NCBI GenBank assembly: GCA_964035795.1
Contig: OZ038324.1
Coordinates: forward strand, 9,954,772-10,018,771
Direction: 5' to 3'
DNA: 64,000 nucleotides
Source: Pterobdella sp. o SKG-2022
Taxonomy: Eukaryota; Annelida; Clitellata; Hirudinida; Piscicolidae
A program made the translations under genes and the position numbers. Of this stretch, positions 1 to 28,308 are shown piece after piece; position 1 is the first letter of the stretch; each line of letters starts with the position of its first letter. The notes beneath the pieces are model-generated. The model was not told where the DNA came from. It made no database searches and saw only the letters and a program-made list of their open reading frames with translations.

Positions 1-343
1 GTTCTTTAAATCTAACACGAGGCTTGGTTGCAACTAAAAATAGCTCACTTCATGAATAATACATCAACTTGTCAAGGTCTCAGTTCTTTCTCAGTTGTTT
101 TCATTATTTAAGTCAGAATGCTGTTTCAAATGACTGTTGATATATTGAGTTGTGCATTCAAATGAGTTTCTTGCTTATAAAAAATGATACATTTGTTTCT
201 ATACAATAGCAAATGTTTCCATCACAAACATCAAATGTTGTGAGGAAACAAATAAACATATGAACGTTGAAATAGTTGAAAAACTTTTAAAAGTGACATA
301 ACTCCAAAAAAAAATCAAAATCCTTCCTACTAACAAATCTCAC

Positions 344-4033
<3,690 letters not shown>

Positions 4034-6893
4034 CCGGTTTGTGATGGGAGATTTTGTGTTGATGGTTGTGATAGGAAAAGAGTGGAGTTTTAAGTTTGCT
4101 CGTGAAAGATCGTTGTGGGGTGCTGCTGTTTAAGGTACAGAAGTGTTGTTTTTGGGAAATGTTATTTTTATGGGTTTGTGAGGGTTTGCAAATAAGCTGA
4201 ATCGATCAGAGAGCTTTTCAATGTTGAAACAGTTATAAGGGAAGAATGTTGGGGGTGGTATTGGTATGAAGGTGTGTTTCAGCTTAAGTACAACTTTAAT
4301 TCATACAACATTAAGAAGCATGCTTTAAAAATATTCCTAAACACTTCAAACAAATATTCCAAAAAATTGACTTTCACTCAAAAAATTATTAAAAATGCGA
4401 TTATCCATATGTAAAATTTCAAAAAAAACTGCAAAAAATAACTGCAAACTCAATAAGGAGACATCATTAAAGCCGATACAGACACAGAAGTGGGCGTTTA
4501 TCAGAGGATCTTGATGCTTATATACGGCCATCCAGCAGACTTCGAGGAATCCACATATTTTTCTTTCTCTCTCCTTCCATTTATTATTTGTGAATTCAAT
4601 TGAGTTGATTTTATTGCTTTTTGTAATGTTTTGTGTTGATTTTTTTTATTTTTGTTTAATGGGAAGTAAATAATTTTTAAAAGTGAAATAAATTTATTTT
4701 TTTTCAATGGATCACGTGTTTTTGTTCGAGATAACATCCTAAAATAAATTATCTTTAAAATTTTAAAATGTTGCAGCCAATCTTTTATGCTTATTTCAAA
4801 CTTCTGTCTTTTATTCAGAAATACCATCCATTCATTCATCCATCGATCATCCATCCATCCATCCATCCATCCATTTATCATCCATCCATCATCCATCCAT
4901 CAATCCTCCATACATCCATCATCCTTCCATCCTCCAAACATCCATTTCTTCATTAATTCCTAAATGTTATCCACGATAAACAGTGGAAATCCCTTTATAG
5001 ATAGGACTTTGGACAATCCTATTTCAATCATATGCCCCATCAAATGCCTTCATAAAGACAATTACGTTGAGAAGTTCATAATTAACAAATTAATCAGTTA
5101 ACTCATCTGTTTAAAACTCAAAATCTCTCATTTAAAAATACAAAGCTCTTCATAAATCAGTCAAAATTTTACATATAAGTCCACTTTTAAGCATGTATCG
5201 ATGCGACAACATCGGTGGAGCTTAAAAGTTGCATTCATCTGGCCACCTCCAGCCTCTCCTTCATCTATCATCCACATGCCAAAACTCCATTTATTCCTCG
5301 ATGTTGTCTTGTGGTTGTTTGGTGGCCATTATTGTTGGCTACCTTATATACTATTTATCAGTTGTTGAATGTTATGGGTGGGTGTGAGGTTTACACGATT
5401 TTTTGTTGTTTGTGAAGATCATATCATTAGTTCAATCTTTTAGCGATATTTGATAGAAATAAGTCTTAAATCTTCAAGATTCTTATCTTATTTTCGTTTC
5501 AGCTAATTCGAAGGTGATTGTGACTTTAAAAACTTAAACTGATGCTCAGACCAAGCATCCTCAACAGAGTCCAATCAGAAACCAGGATGAATCTTCCAAT
5601 AACAACAATGATGTCACGTGATGTCTCCAAATTAATGATTGAGCTTCAACAAATAATGTTATAAAGATGATCCCGAAACTCTCAAAAATGACAAAATTTT
5701 TCGATCAAATCTTTTTTGTGACTTGAATAAAAATTCAATTAATTAAATTTTTGCGCTCAAAACCATCGAAGATTTTGTGCTAAAAAAATAAACAAAAAAT
5801 TGACGCACAATTGACACATGACCAACCAATTCTCTCGGGATTTCGCATGTCAAGAGACTTGCTTGTGGACCAATGGGAATTGAAATAATCTTATGAATAT
5901 ATAATGAGCTGCTTTACTAACCAATCATACACCTCACACGTAACCTATTTAGAGCACTTGATATGTTGATTTATAATTATTTGATGCAAGTTTTAAACAA
6001 CTTTTATTTTTATTTTATTTTGAAAAATGTTTATAATTAAATATTTTGCGAAAAATACTTCAAAATCCGATAATCCATTTATGAAAACTTCAGTTATATC
6101 CTCATTAAACGATTCAATTACTTGATAAAGTATTTCCAGGTTTATTTTTAATTTAATTTGAATTAAAATATTAATATTTACAAATTCATCACGAAGCATG
6201 GTGGAAAGGAGTCTGCCTTTATGAATACTTAATGAGGTACATTGCAAGTTCAATGGTTATGCCCATTCGAGGCAACTAATGAATAAACATGAGACATCAA
6301 ATGATGCTTGTATGTGGCATAAAGGTATTCAAGTCAAAAAAATTTTAATTTATTAAAACCTGTAAAAATTAAGAATTGAAAAAAAAGTCGTTAGAAGCAC
6401 TGTTACTAAGACTTCCGATGAAATTGAAACATTCAAAAATTTCGAAGATTCAAAGTCGAAACGAAACAATTTAAAGATCATTGCTGAAGAAATGTGCGGT
6501 GATGACTGGAATTGAGAAGATAAAACGTCTGCCGATTTTTGGCGCCAAAACAAATGGCTTTTATGAAGCAGGTATGCAAAATTCGATGCTTTGAATATAC
6601 AAGAAAAATAAAAACAGGCAACAACACAAATTAAATTTGGATTTACACGGATTATAAGATAAATAATGAGGGGCAATAGAAAATAATCTATGATTGGACG
6701 CAGTGATATGTTTGACATTTACACTGGTCTGACGCCTAAGTACAACTAGAAGTGACAATGAAAATGAATTTGAATCATTGATTTGACTATGTTTTGTTTG
6801 AAATTTAAATTAGCCCGGTCATGATTCAATAAAGAGTTGTTTAAAGCTGGAAAGAACGACCAATGCTTTGATCGATTGAAACCTTTCATCCTC
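4034..6893. other. Intergenic/5' region without recognised gene
   Basis: This stretch lies between the COE start and the Mib1 end. I see AT-rich sequence, a CATC tetranucleotide tract near 4828-4950 and no ORF with recognisable protein similarity. The short ORFs on both strands have biased or low-complexity composition. It may hold promoter or 5' UTR sequence of COE (upstream of 4033), but no specific element can be supported. Confidence 0.6.
4828..4950. repeat. (CATC)n microsatellite
   Basis: Near-perfect CATC tetranucleotide repeats with a few interruptions. The local ORFs on both strands are translations of the repeat only. Confidence 0.9.
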
Positions 6894-6896
6894 TCT

Positions 6897-6902
6897 TTTA
6901 TT
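6897..6902 (-). promoter_or_regulatory. Possible polyadenylation signal of Mib1
   Basis: TTTATT on the plus strand reads AATAAA on the minus strand, 92 bases beyond the Mib1 stop codon and just past the 3' UTR minisatellite. Confidence 0.45.
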
Positions 6903-6993
6903 CAAATGACCAAACCTCACCACCATCCACTGATACAGCCTTCAAACCCCACCACCATCCACTGATACAGCCTTCAAACTCCACCACCACCCA

Positions 6994-7002
<9 letters not shown>
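6900..7002. repeat. 32-bp minisatellite overlapping the Mib1 stop codon
   Basis: Three units with a 32-base period contain ACTGATACAG (at 6929 and 6961) or ACTAATACAG (at 6993). The last unit holds the final codons and TAG stop of Mib1; the downstream copies read CAG in place of TAG. Confidence 0.85.
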
Positions 7003-19330
<12,328 letters not shown>

Positions 19331-21307
19331 ATGTTTAATTTGATTGCTTTGATTTGGTTGCTTCTGTTGTCAGCGGCAGAATTCGGGGGTAACATTAGGT
19401 TTTTCAAAATTAATCCTGAATAAGCTAAAACTAAGAACTTTTTAAAAAAAAATTCCCCATTTAAAATATTCCTATAATAAATATCTTTGAGGTATTTGAT
19501 TGTAATATTGCTGATCCAAGCAGGAGCAGTTTCCAGAGGTTCCCAGTGTGAAGGCAGCTCTTACGGGGTCAGTCACGAGTTTCAGTTCTGAAGATCATTA
19601 TAAATTATATTAAGTCACTATTTTGAATTGAGGTTTTACTAATTATTTTTCAAAATATTAGTAATTAATCTTTTTTAAATACAATAAATTTGGCACAGTA
19701 CTGTCCCGACGGCTATGAATGTCAAATGGTGGAAACCGAGGGAAAGTGTGATTGGAGGCTGTCAAAATGCTATCCTGAATACACATACAAATGCGTCCCT
19801 TATAACAGTATATTGCTATTTATATGGGCATTAACTCTTCATTGAAATTAGCCATTTTGGAGTACCATAAGGATATAAGATCTCTAAACGATTAATGTGA
19901 CGTAAGAATATTTTAAAAAATCTCCATTGAGTGAATATGGTTTCAAGCAATTTTTATTCAGTGAATAATATCTAGAAATATTAAAAACGATATTCAACAG
20001 AATGTCCCAAAATCTATTGCGAACTCAAATGCCCATACGGCTACAAGATGAGATATGATGGGTGCCCCTTGTGCGAATGCCTGCCAAATCCTTGCAAGGT
20101 GGTTCTATGCAGCTTTTTTGTTGTTTTTCTCTATGAGTTTCTCACTTTTTGATTATCAGAAATTGTTTTCTGTCTACCAGTGCGCAACTGAAACCCAGTT
20201 TTAGGAGACATTTAAATTCATGATATCGATAATTCAACACTAAAAGCAACAATACAAATACGCAGTACGTTGAATGTCCCAAGTACTACGACTGCATCGC
20301 AGAGAAGAACACCTGGACCACCTACCCACCCTACAAGGCCTGCTGTGGTTCGTTTATGTGGCATGCTTTGTCCTCATAATACGTCTTGAACCTGCCTTAA
20401 TGAAGCGAAAAAACTATCATAAATTATCATAAAATTGATAAACCTAAATTTTCAATAAACATAAATCAAAAGTAGAACATTTGATTGCGCAGTATGTCCC
20501 AAGGTGAAGTGCTCCTACTGCCCGTATGGTTACGAGTATGAAAACGGCTGCCAAACTTGCCGGTGCAAAAACCCATGCAAAGTAGCCTCTCATTATTCAA
20601 CACTATGTTTTGTATATTTTCAAAAACATCACATGTATTTTTCTTCAATATTTTGCTGGCTAACGTTTTATGATAAGGCTAAACTTATCGAAAATTATAA
20701 CTTTTGATTTTCAATAAATGTATTAAAAATTCCTCTTTTTTGATGTTTTTCGTTACAAAATATGTTTTGTATATTTTCATAAATTTTGCAGGGTGTTTAC
20801 TGTCCCAAGTGGAAGGAATGCTCTCCCATCAAAAACCCCCTGCCTTACGAATGCGTGGAAAAAAGTAACTATGTGTAATTCTTCAAAAATAAAAAAAGTA
20901 TTAAATGTGAATTTTGAGATCCAAGTGACCAGAGTACAACCCTCATAGGATGTAAGCCATTGGACTGCAAGCCCTGCTATACTGGATATGAAACTGACCA
21001 ATACGGGTGCCGCACGTGTCAGTGTAAGGATCCGTGCAAGGTGGGTGGAGTGGTTGGGTAGAGATGTGGGTGTGTAGATGAAACTGGGGTGTTAGGGCGC
21101 AGAGTGAAGTGGGTGGATCTAGTGGGATAAGGGGGTGGAATGAGGAGATTTTAGAATAATGACTTTTTTGATCAGTGCATCAAGATAACTCACCACAGTG
21201 TACCAATGAATGTATATTTCCAGGGAATTTGGTGTGGCCAATGGAAGAAGTGCGTGCCCACATACGACAAATACCCTTACTACAAATGTATTGACCGATA
21301 TTGGTAG
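19331..21307 (+). CDS. Secreted antistasin-domain protein (three antistasin-like modules)
   Basis: Nine exons: 19331-19388, 19521-19567 (acceptor uncertain by a few codons), 19699-19807, 20001-20098, 20266-20347, 20493-20581, 20792-20864, 20949-21040, 21224-21307; 243 residues. Exon 1 encodes a signal peptide (MFNLIALIWLLLLSAAEFG). Three exons carry antistasin-type modules with the pattern C-x-x-GY-x3-D/E-x-GC-x2-C-x-C: 20001-20098 (CPYGYKMRYDGCPLCEC), 20493-20581 (CPYGYEYENGCQTCRC), 20949-21040 (CYTGYETDQYGCRTCQC). Between and around them are four short modules such as CGQWKKCVPTYDKYPYYKC that I do not recognise. Antistasin modules are known serine protease inhibitors (for example of factor Xa in leeches); inhibition by this protein is inferred only from the fold, and its target cannot be predicted. 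AATAAA lies at 21362, just after the stop. Confidence 0.85.
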
Positions 21308-21361
21308 CCAACCCACCTTCAACGGGCACCTTGAAGCTGATAATTTTTTTAAAATTTTCGC

Positions 21362-21367
21362 AATAAA
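21362..21367 (+). terminator. Polyadenylation signal AATAAA
   Basis: A canonical AATAAA 54 bases after the stop codon of the antistasin-domain gene. Confidence 0.6.
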
Positions 21368-23085
21368 ACCTTATTTTATTTAAAAAATTTTTGTAATAAT
21401 GAATTGAAATGTTTCGAATTTTGACGTACGTTTGTTCGTGACGAGACTTGGAAAATTTTTTTGTGGTTGTTCGGGGGAGTTTGATGCTTCTGAGAGGTGG
21501 TGAAGTACGTTGGGGGTTTGAGGTGGAGGTGGTTGTGTCGGGTTGGTTCATTAGCGTAGGGTCAAAGGATGCATACAATTTTATTGTCCAAAATAAACGA
21601 CATCATAAAAAAGTGTTGTGCTTAAATTAAAAAAAATTAATTTTTAAAATGCGAGTAAATTTTGAAAAATAATTTGTTTACAATATAAGGTCAACTTTTT
21701 TCTTTGGTTTTCAGAAAATAAACAATCATTAGAGAGAGCAATAGGGAATTTATCTATTCGTAAAAAAATAATATTTTTCCCTGTTTTATGAAATTTTACA
21801 AAGATAAAATAAAATTTTCAAAAGCAAAACTCGCAAACAATTTCTTTAAAAATTCAAACCATGACCCTTTTGAGTGATGAGGAAAACAGGGAATTTCACC
21901 AAAATTTTGTGTTAACCGATTTTTGAAGACTTTTTGTTCTATGTATTCAAACGCTTGTGAGTTTTTGTAACATAACTAAGCCTATTATCATCAGCATAAA
22001 CAATAAACCATTCAAATTGAAATCCACTTTTGAATCATAGTCATTACAATCAATATGGTATTTAACTTTAAAGTGTTATGTTTCAAATAATATTCATGGC
22101 TTAATGGATGATTAGATTCGCGAATTCTTAAAGGCGATCAAAACTTGCTTGACAGTGCTACCTGGAGAGAAAGGCTTCATACGTTCTGACAGCTAGTGTT
22201 TAGTGGGCTTCAGGTTTCAATAATATTGATATTATTAAGCTTTTTTTTTTATAAATATTATCTTATAAAGTTTTGAATCATTATTTTTTTATGAAGGATT
22301 TAAAAGTGAACTGTGTTAAAAATGTCACACACTTTAGTTCTGTTTTATTTCAATTCTAAGAAGCTAAAATCTTTTATTTCACTTTAACAGTCACTGGAAT
22401 GAGTATTTAAAAACTTAATTAAAAAAAGTTGCTATTTTTAGCTTTATTTTGTTGCTTTCAGTTGATTTCTTATCCTTTCAGTTTTACTGCATTATTAAAA
22501 TTTAATCTTTTTTTCAAAGTATTTTGTATTTTTGTTGATTATTTATCGTTTAAACTTTCAAAAATAAAATTGTTTTTGTTTTTGCTGAATTTATTTTTTT
22601 GAAGATTTGCTTAAAGACTTTCGAAACGACTATTTGTGAATTTTTATCACAAAAGTCATTCATTGAGTTTTGTTTTCCTAAATTAGGATCTTTATTTATA
22701 TTTTTCCACTTTTATTTTTTTTAAATTGGGTATTTTTATTTTTTTTCTTCTACTCATTTTTACAATCATCCCAAACCTTAAAAGACATAAATACATTAAT
22801 ATTGAGAATATTTTCAAAAGATTAAACGATGACGTCAAGCTTTGTTTACAAAAATATAAAATTTGAGATGTCGGTTCATAGCTTTATGTGAAGAAGTCCT
22901 GAAATCATTGTTGAAAAATTTAGCTTCTTTGCCACTAAAATTTTAAAAGCCTGCTTTTAAATAACTTTAAAGAAATATTTATTTTTATCAAAAAAATTAT
23001 TGAAAAAAATTGCTCCAAAATAAATCCAAAACAATTGAAGCAACACATATAAAAAATTAAAAACCACCATCCTTTCCAGCTGAAG
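21368..23085. other. Intergenic, no gene recognised
   Basis: AT-rich, with many homopolymer A/T runs. ORFs on either strand are short and without recognisable similarity. No repeat of note was seen. Confidence 0.6.
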
Positions 23086-25644
23086 ATGGATATGGCATGT
23101 TGCAGACAGCCAAAATTGGCCAAGGGATGTGAGGATAGGAAAGATGGCCGCCTGCATTCGATACACTGTCCCAGGTCGATGGCCTTTGGAATCACTTCCT
23201 TCTGCGCTGATGTACGAGGGCTTTGAGATTATTCTCAGATTACGTTTTATGTTGTATTGCGCTATACAAATGATTTATTGTTATGAAGTTTACTTTTGAA
23301 TATTATTAATTTGGGGCTTTAATTTTTAAAATCTCTCATCAATCAAGCTTTCATTTAATAAGGCGTTTTATGGCATTTTGCCAACAAAGTGACAACACAG
23401 CAACCCACATTGAATAACAACTGTGAACCACATCTGACCTTAAACATTGACCTATTTTTCATCAAACCTCTCATACAATTTCAACCACCCATATTCACCC
23501 TAATAACCACAACACCTCATAACCTCCCCCATTAGGTAGGACACCCTCCAAAGTCCAAAGTGATGGATCCCAGGTGCTGCAGAGCAACCAACTTCCGCAA
23601 GTTCTACCACAGAGGAGACCTTCCGATCAAGGTTAGCGTCTTCGCTGCCTCTGTTTTCGTATATGCAGTTTTTTTTAAAAGTTCTCATTTTTTGTAATAT
23701 TCGCTTGTTTGATCGATTCTATTAACCTCACTACGATGTTCAAGCATACAGATATAATGATAATCTTTACGATGCACAACCTCTCACAGGTGGAATCTTC
23801 CAGAAGCATTGCTTGGACTGTGAGTTTCGTATTATCTGTTCTAATATTTGAGTGCACAAAGGCTAGCTATAACGTATGCCAAGTTAATAACTGATATCAA
23901 ATGACGCCATACATTATTTCAAATTGTACAGAAATATATCAAAGAATATGATACTCCAAATAATATACAAAGCTATATAAAAAGACATCTCACAAGCCAC
24001 ATACCCACACACCAATCCTTTCCTACCTCCATCCAGGTACCCATAAACTCCCTAGACTACCACTACTACTTGCCACTCTTCTTTGACGGGCTTTCTGAGG
24101 TGGAGTTCCCATACGACCTACTGGCCTTCCAGGGGGCTTACGAGATGATCAACCGCTCCGACGGCTGCAGAGTCCTCCCAGTACTTCACCGCCTCATCCT
24201 GCCTATGAAGAGTTATTTGCAGTTCTTGTGTTCTGGTCTTTGATGTTTTGTTGTTTCTGATTGGTTTGGTATTGTTTTTATTTTTATCACTCAAGTCTGT
24301 TTTTTTATTTTTTAATTATTATTATTGTTAAAAATCTCAGCTTATTATTATTATTGTTAAAAATCTCAGCTTATTATTATTATTGTTATTGTGATTAATG
24401 CTCAAGACACCTTCCAACAGACGCCCTGTGTACAAGGAACTGCAAAGTGACGTCAAATGTGCTGAGACTAATCCAGTTGATGTTGGTGAAGGAGAACGAC
24501 ATCGGAGTGGCCCTGGTTCCCTACTACAGACAACTTTTGGGCTTCTTCAACATCTTCAAGACCAGGAATGGTGGAGTCTTATGTTAAAAGCTGTGTATGC
24601 ATTTGGTTGCTTTTTGGCGGGAGTATTAAACGAAAGTGATGGCACTTGGGAGTGGGAATTTGTGGTGAAAAGTCTTTATACGTTTTGGAAGTTTTTTGAC
24701 AAAAAACTCTGAAAGTTTAAAGAATCTATCAGCATCACTAACCAAGCAATAAAAAGCGCAGCTTCCCATCACATTCACTTCCTTCATTATATATGACACC
24801 AGCTTTCATCACCATGCGTAGTTGTGTATATTGCTCTTTGAAATACGACATTTCCATCTGTTTTTTCCTATATTACTTTTATAACATTGATATTTTTTTA
24901 CTTCAGTAATTTCACCTTAATGACAAATTGCTTAGATGTAATAGTCCCCCATGCTTTCAAACTCATTTCGTGGTGTTTTTGGGCTTACAAAATGCACTTC
25001 ACAAAACATATGAACAATCTTGTGCTGACGGTCAATACATTGGTCTTAAGCAAACACTAACAGCTTAATAACCACTACATACAAATACAAAGAAACATCC
25101 AATCAGGCTAACATGAAAAATACCAATAAATCTTAACCATGTGAATTCATTAACACAAAAACACGGCATAAAACTCTCACCCAGCAACATCAACATCGAC
25201 AACAAAAACACCAACATCAACATCAACAACAAAAACATCAACATCAACAACAAAAACACCAACATCAACACCAACGACAAAACACCAACATTAACAACAA
25301 CATCAACACTACCAACCACCAGTGAACATCGGGGACAAGATAGATTTTCACCACCGTCACAACGTCGCAGACCTTATCAACCAGACGCTGGAGATGATGG
25401 AGAGGTGGCCAGTATTATTGTTTTTTCATTAATTTTGTTTTTTCTCCATTATTATTTTTATTTTTTTATTCATATTATTACACTAAGTGCCTATTTCATG
25501 AGTGATTTTGTTCCAGAGGCATTTTAATTCAGTATAAAGGTTCAAGTCACAAAAACTCAATCACAACCACTCAGATGCGGTGGTGAGAACGCCTTCACAA
25601 ACATCAAATATATGGTTCCCACCTACGAATCCTGCATCCCTTGA
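23086..25644 (+). CDS. PACRG: Parkin co-regulated gene protein (PACRG)
   Basis: Axonemal/ciliary protein, a component of the inner junction between A and B microtubules of doublets. Seven exons: 23086-23211 (tentative first coding exon), 23536-23631, 23790-23819 (30-base microexon), 24037-24211, 24421-24570, 25323-25404, 25575-25644; 242 residues. Matches to vertebrate PACRG are clear: [16 protein letters not shown] (in the microexon), [49 protein letters not shown] and the C-terminal [19 protein letters not shown]. The N-terminus is Cys-rich (MDMACCRQ) and unlike vertebrates, so the start is uncertain; Met in exon 2 (MDPRCCR) is an alternative. The donor after LPMK (A|GTTATT) is weak but keeps phase with the next exon (N-A-L). 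AATAAA lies near 25745. Confidence 0.9.
23214..23290 (+). mobile_element. SINE 3'-tail fragment
   Basis: GGGCTTTGAGATTATTCTC followed by TTGCGCTATACAAATGATTT and TTATTGTTATG resembles the conserved 3' part of tRNA-derived SINEs, and the organisation parallels the tail of the element at 12574. It lies in a PACRG intron, starting a few bases after the exon 1 donor. Confidence 0.4.
24305..24388. repeat. Short tandem repeat, 29-bp period
   Basis: About 2.5 copies of AAAAATCTCAGC plus TTATTATTATTATTGTT in a PACRG intron. Confidence 0.75.
25180..25312. repeat. AACATCAAC/AACAAAAAC-rich tandem repeat
   Basis: Imperfect units of ACCAACATCAACATCAAC with AACAAAAAC spacers sit directly before the PACRG exon at 25323. 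ORFs here are repeat translations. Confidence 0.75.
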
Positions 25645-28308
25645 CCTCTCCCTCTACCCTCCATTTGCTCTCTTCTTCATTGAACCCCCTTGTTTGCTCT
25701 CAGTTGATGGTTTAAGATTTTATGAACATTTTAGGAAAATTTGAAATAAATGTTAAAAAAAGAAATGGCATTTGATGTTATTTTGTTCCCATGTGTTTCT
25801 GCAGCAAAAACGTGACTTGCGAATTTTTTCTGAATTTTTTTTTGGCTGCCTTTGTACCTGCTTCAAAGCCGTGTTCGCTGCGGTTTTTAGTTGCGGCGTT
25901 TAGTGCCGTGGTAAAATGATATGGTAATAAGTAACGGGGACTATGAGGATGAAGTATTGAGAGAATAATTAGAATCTGATGTTACAATCGGTTGAGAAAT
26001 GAAGGAAGTCAATTTATAATCAACATTTGAGAGAGGTGTCATTTGAAATATAATAATAAAATCATAAGAGAAAAAATAATATAACCATAATGAAAAATAT
26101 AAAAAAAATGAATGACAGCATGAATGATTGAGGAACAAATAAAAAAAGATGACAAGCACAAATTTTTTTTGATTTTTGTGATGCAAAATGGCGGAATGAA
26201 ACTCATCATGAGCAAGTGTTCATTATAAATTTCAATTTAAAGTCATTACTCTTTATTGCTCTGTGATGAGACGCGTACTGGAAGCTTTAAAATTCCTCAC
26301 CCCACAAGGCTTTGATCGCCTTCTAAGCACTCAATCCTAGCATCTGCTAGAGGGCATCAACCCATTCTCATAAATCAATCAGGTGGATGTCTAAAAGTGA
26401 ATTCACTTTAAATTTTTATACAAACAAGCCTACAAAAACATATTGAATTCTACAAATATTTAATTATAGAAAATGTATTTTGAACATAAATTTGCATTAA
26501 ATGCAAAATTTCGTCCTGCTTGTTGCTGTCATTTTAAATATTCATTCATTCAGCAATGCTGATTATTGTTCTTATTATCATTGATGACCATTGTATAGTG
26601 GAAAGCTTTCAGGGATAATTTGGGATCTTTTCCTTTTTGTTTGTTTTCACTCATATAATTTTGCTATATTCTCAAACGCAAGTCGACCGTCGGTCGTTGA
26701 AGGTGCTACCAAAAAAACGAAACAGAAACTTTTAAAACTGTATTAAAAGCATCAAATAAACTCAAAAGTATACAGATTCAAGTAATGTCGTCAAACGTCT
26801 CAAAGACTGAACTAGTGTGGATTATGAGGATTCTATAATGTTCACAAACACTTCATTGCAATAACATTTCAGCCTCATGTTTGCTCGCATTTCCATATAT
26901 AATATGTATTAAGTATATATCTGCTTGCTTGGTGGCCATTTTTGAAAGCTTTTATATACTCTTCATTGCTATGAAGCATTTCAAGTCGGTTTGTCACTTA
27001 AATACGTGGGTATCGTTGATGTTTGAGTTTGTGATATAATTGTTTGGAGTTTAGGATTCATTTAATGTTTCAGTTTGGAAACTGTTTAAATTGTTTTTTT
27101 TAAACTTGAGATATAATAATTGACTGGAAAGTTTTTCGACTTCAAGGGAATCTCAAATAATCTTCAGACATTTGCCAGGAACAAATAAGGGACGTCACTG
27201 CTTGAAATCTTCATTCTTTTTGGGGGAGCTCCACTTGAAATAATAAATTTAATTATAGTTAAATTATTTAAGTTAATTATAATTAATAAAATTATTTGCA
27301 GTTAAATTATTCAATTAATTTATAGTTCGTGGATTTCTTTTCAAAAATTTATTGTTAAACTAGATTAGTTATTGTAATATAAACTGTTAAAAAAAGACTC
27401 CATCAAAACCCACGAGTTTCTGAAGGTAATTTCGAAGAGTTATTTTAAATTCAGTGAAAAATTCATTTTAAATCTCACAAAACGTGCTCAAAAAAACAAA
27501 ATACACGTTAAAATGCGTTTCGGACTTTCCTCAATACCCGCAAGATTAGGCTTCAAAAATGTAGGCGTTTTTGAAAATTTTTTCACCAGGTTTTAGGAAT
27601 TAGAACTTTAAAATCAAAAATTTTATCAAAGTATCAATTGCTTCTCTTAAACGCGAGATTTGAAGGAAGGCAATTTGTGGAAAAGTTTTGAACAGAATTA
27701 AAAAATAATTTTATAATACAATAAGTTTGAATTAAAATTATTTTTGAAAAATAATTTATAAATTTATTTTATATTAAGCTAATATTCCTTGAAAAAAGAG
27801 AATTTTTATTACAAGTCTGCAGAAAGTTTGGAGCATAGTTATTAAATTTGAATCACATTTATCATAGTTTATTATTTTCCTTTTATTTCTTTTTTTATTA
27901 TTGTATTATTTTTATTTTTATTATTTTTTTTATTTTTATTATTTTTATTTTTATTATTTTTATTTTTTAGTATTTCTTTATTATTCTTGTTAATATATTT
28001 TTTAAGTTCAACAATTAATATGGTCAGATCTACTTTGAAATTAAGTTTTAAAATGGAGGTTATATGAAGCATCTTAATTATGACAAGTGCAACAATGTAT
28101 GACAGTAAGACCAGAGAGTGAAATTATGGAAAAAAGCAGCATTGAATGGAATTAAAATGTTTTATAGCCCTAGAAACAATATAAACTTATATAAAAATTG
28201 TTATTCACAGAACTAGCAGGGGAGACAAACAAAAAAAAAAACAAAATTTAATTGAAGCACAAAAATAAAAAAAAACAGAGACATTCAACAAAAAAGCAAA
28301 AAAAACCA
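25645..28308. other. Intergenic, no gene recognised
   Basis: The PACRG polyadenylation signal lies near 25745. The rest is AT-rich with T-rich/A-rich low-complexity tracts, including a TTATTATTTTTA-like run at 27885-27970. No ORF with recognisable similarity was found. Confidence 0.6.
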
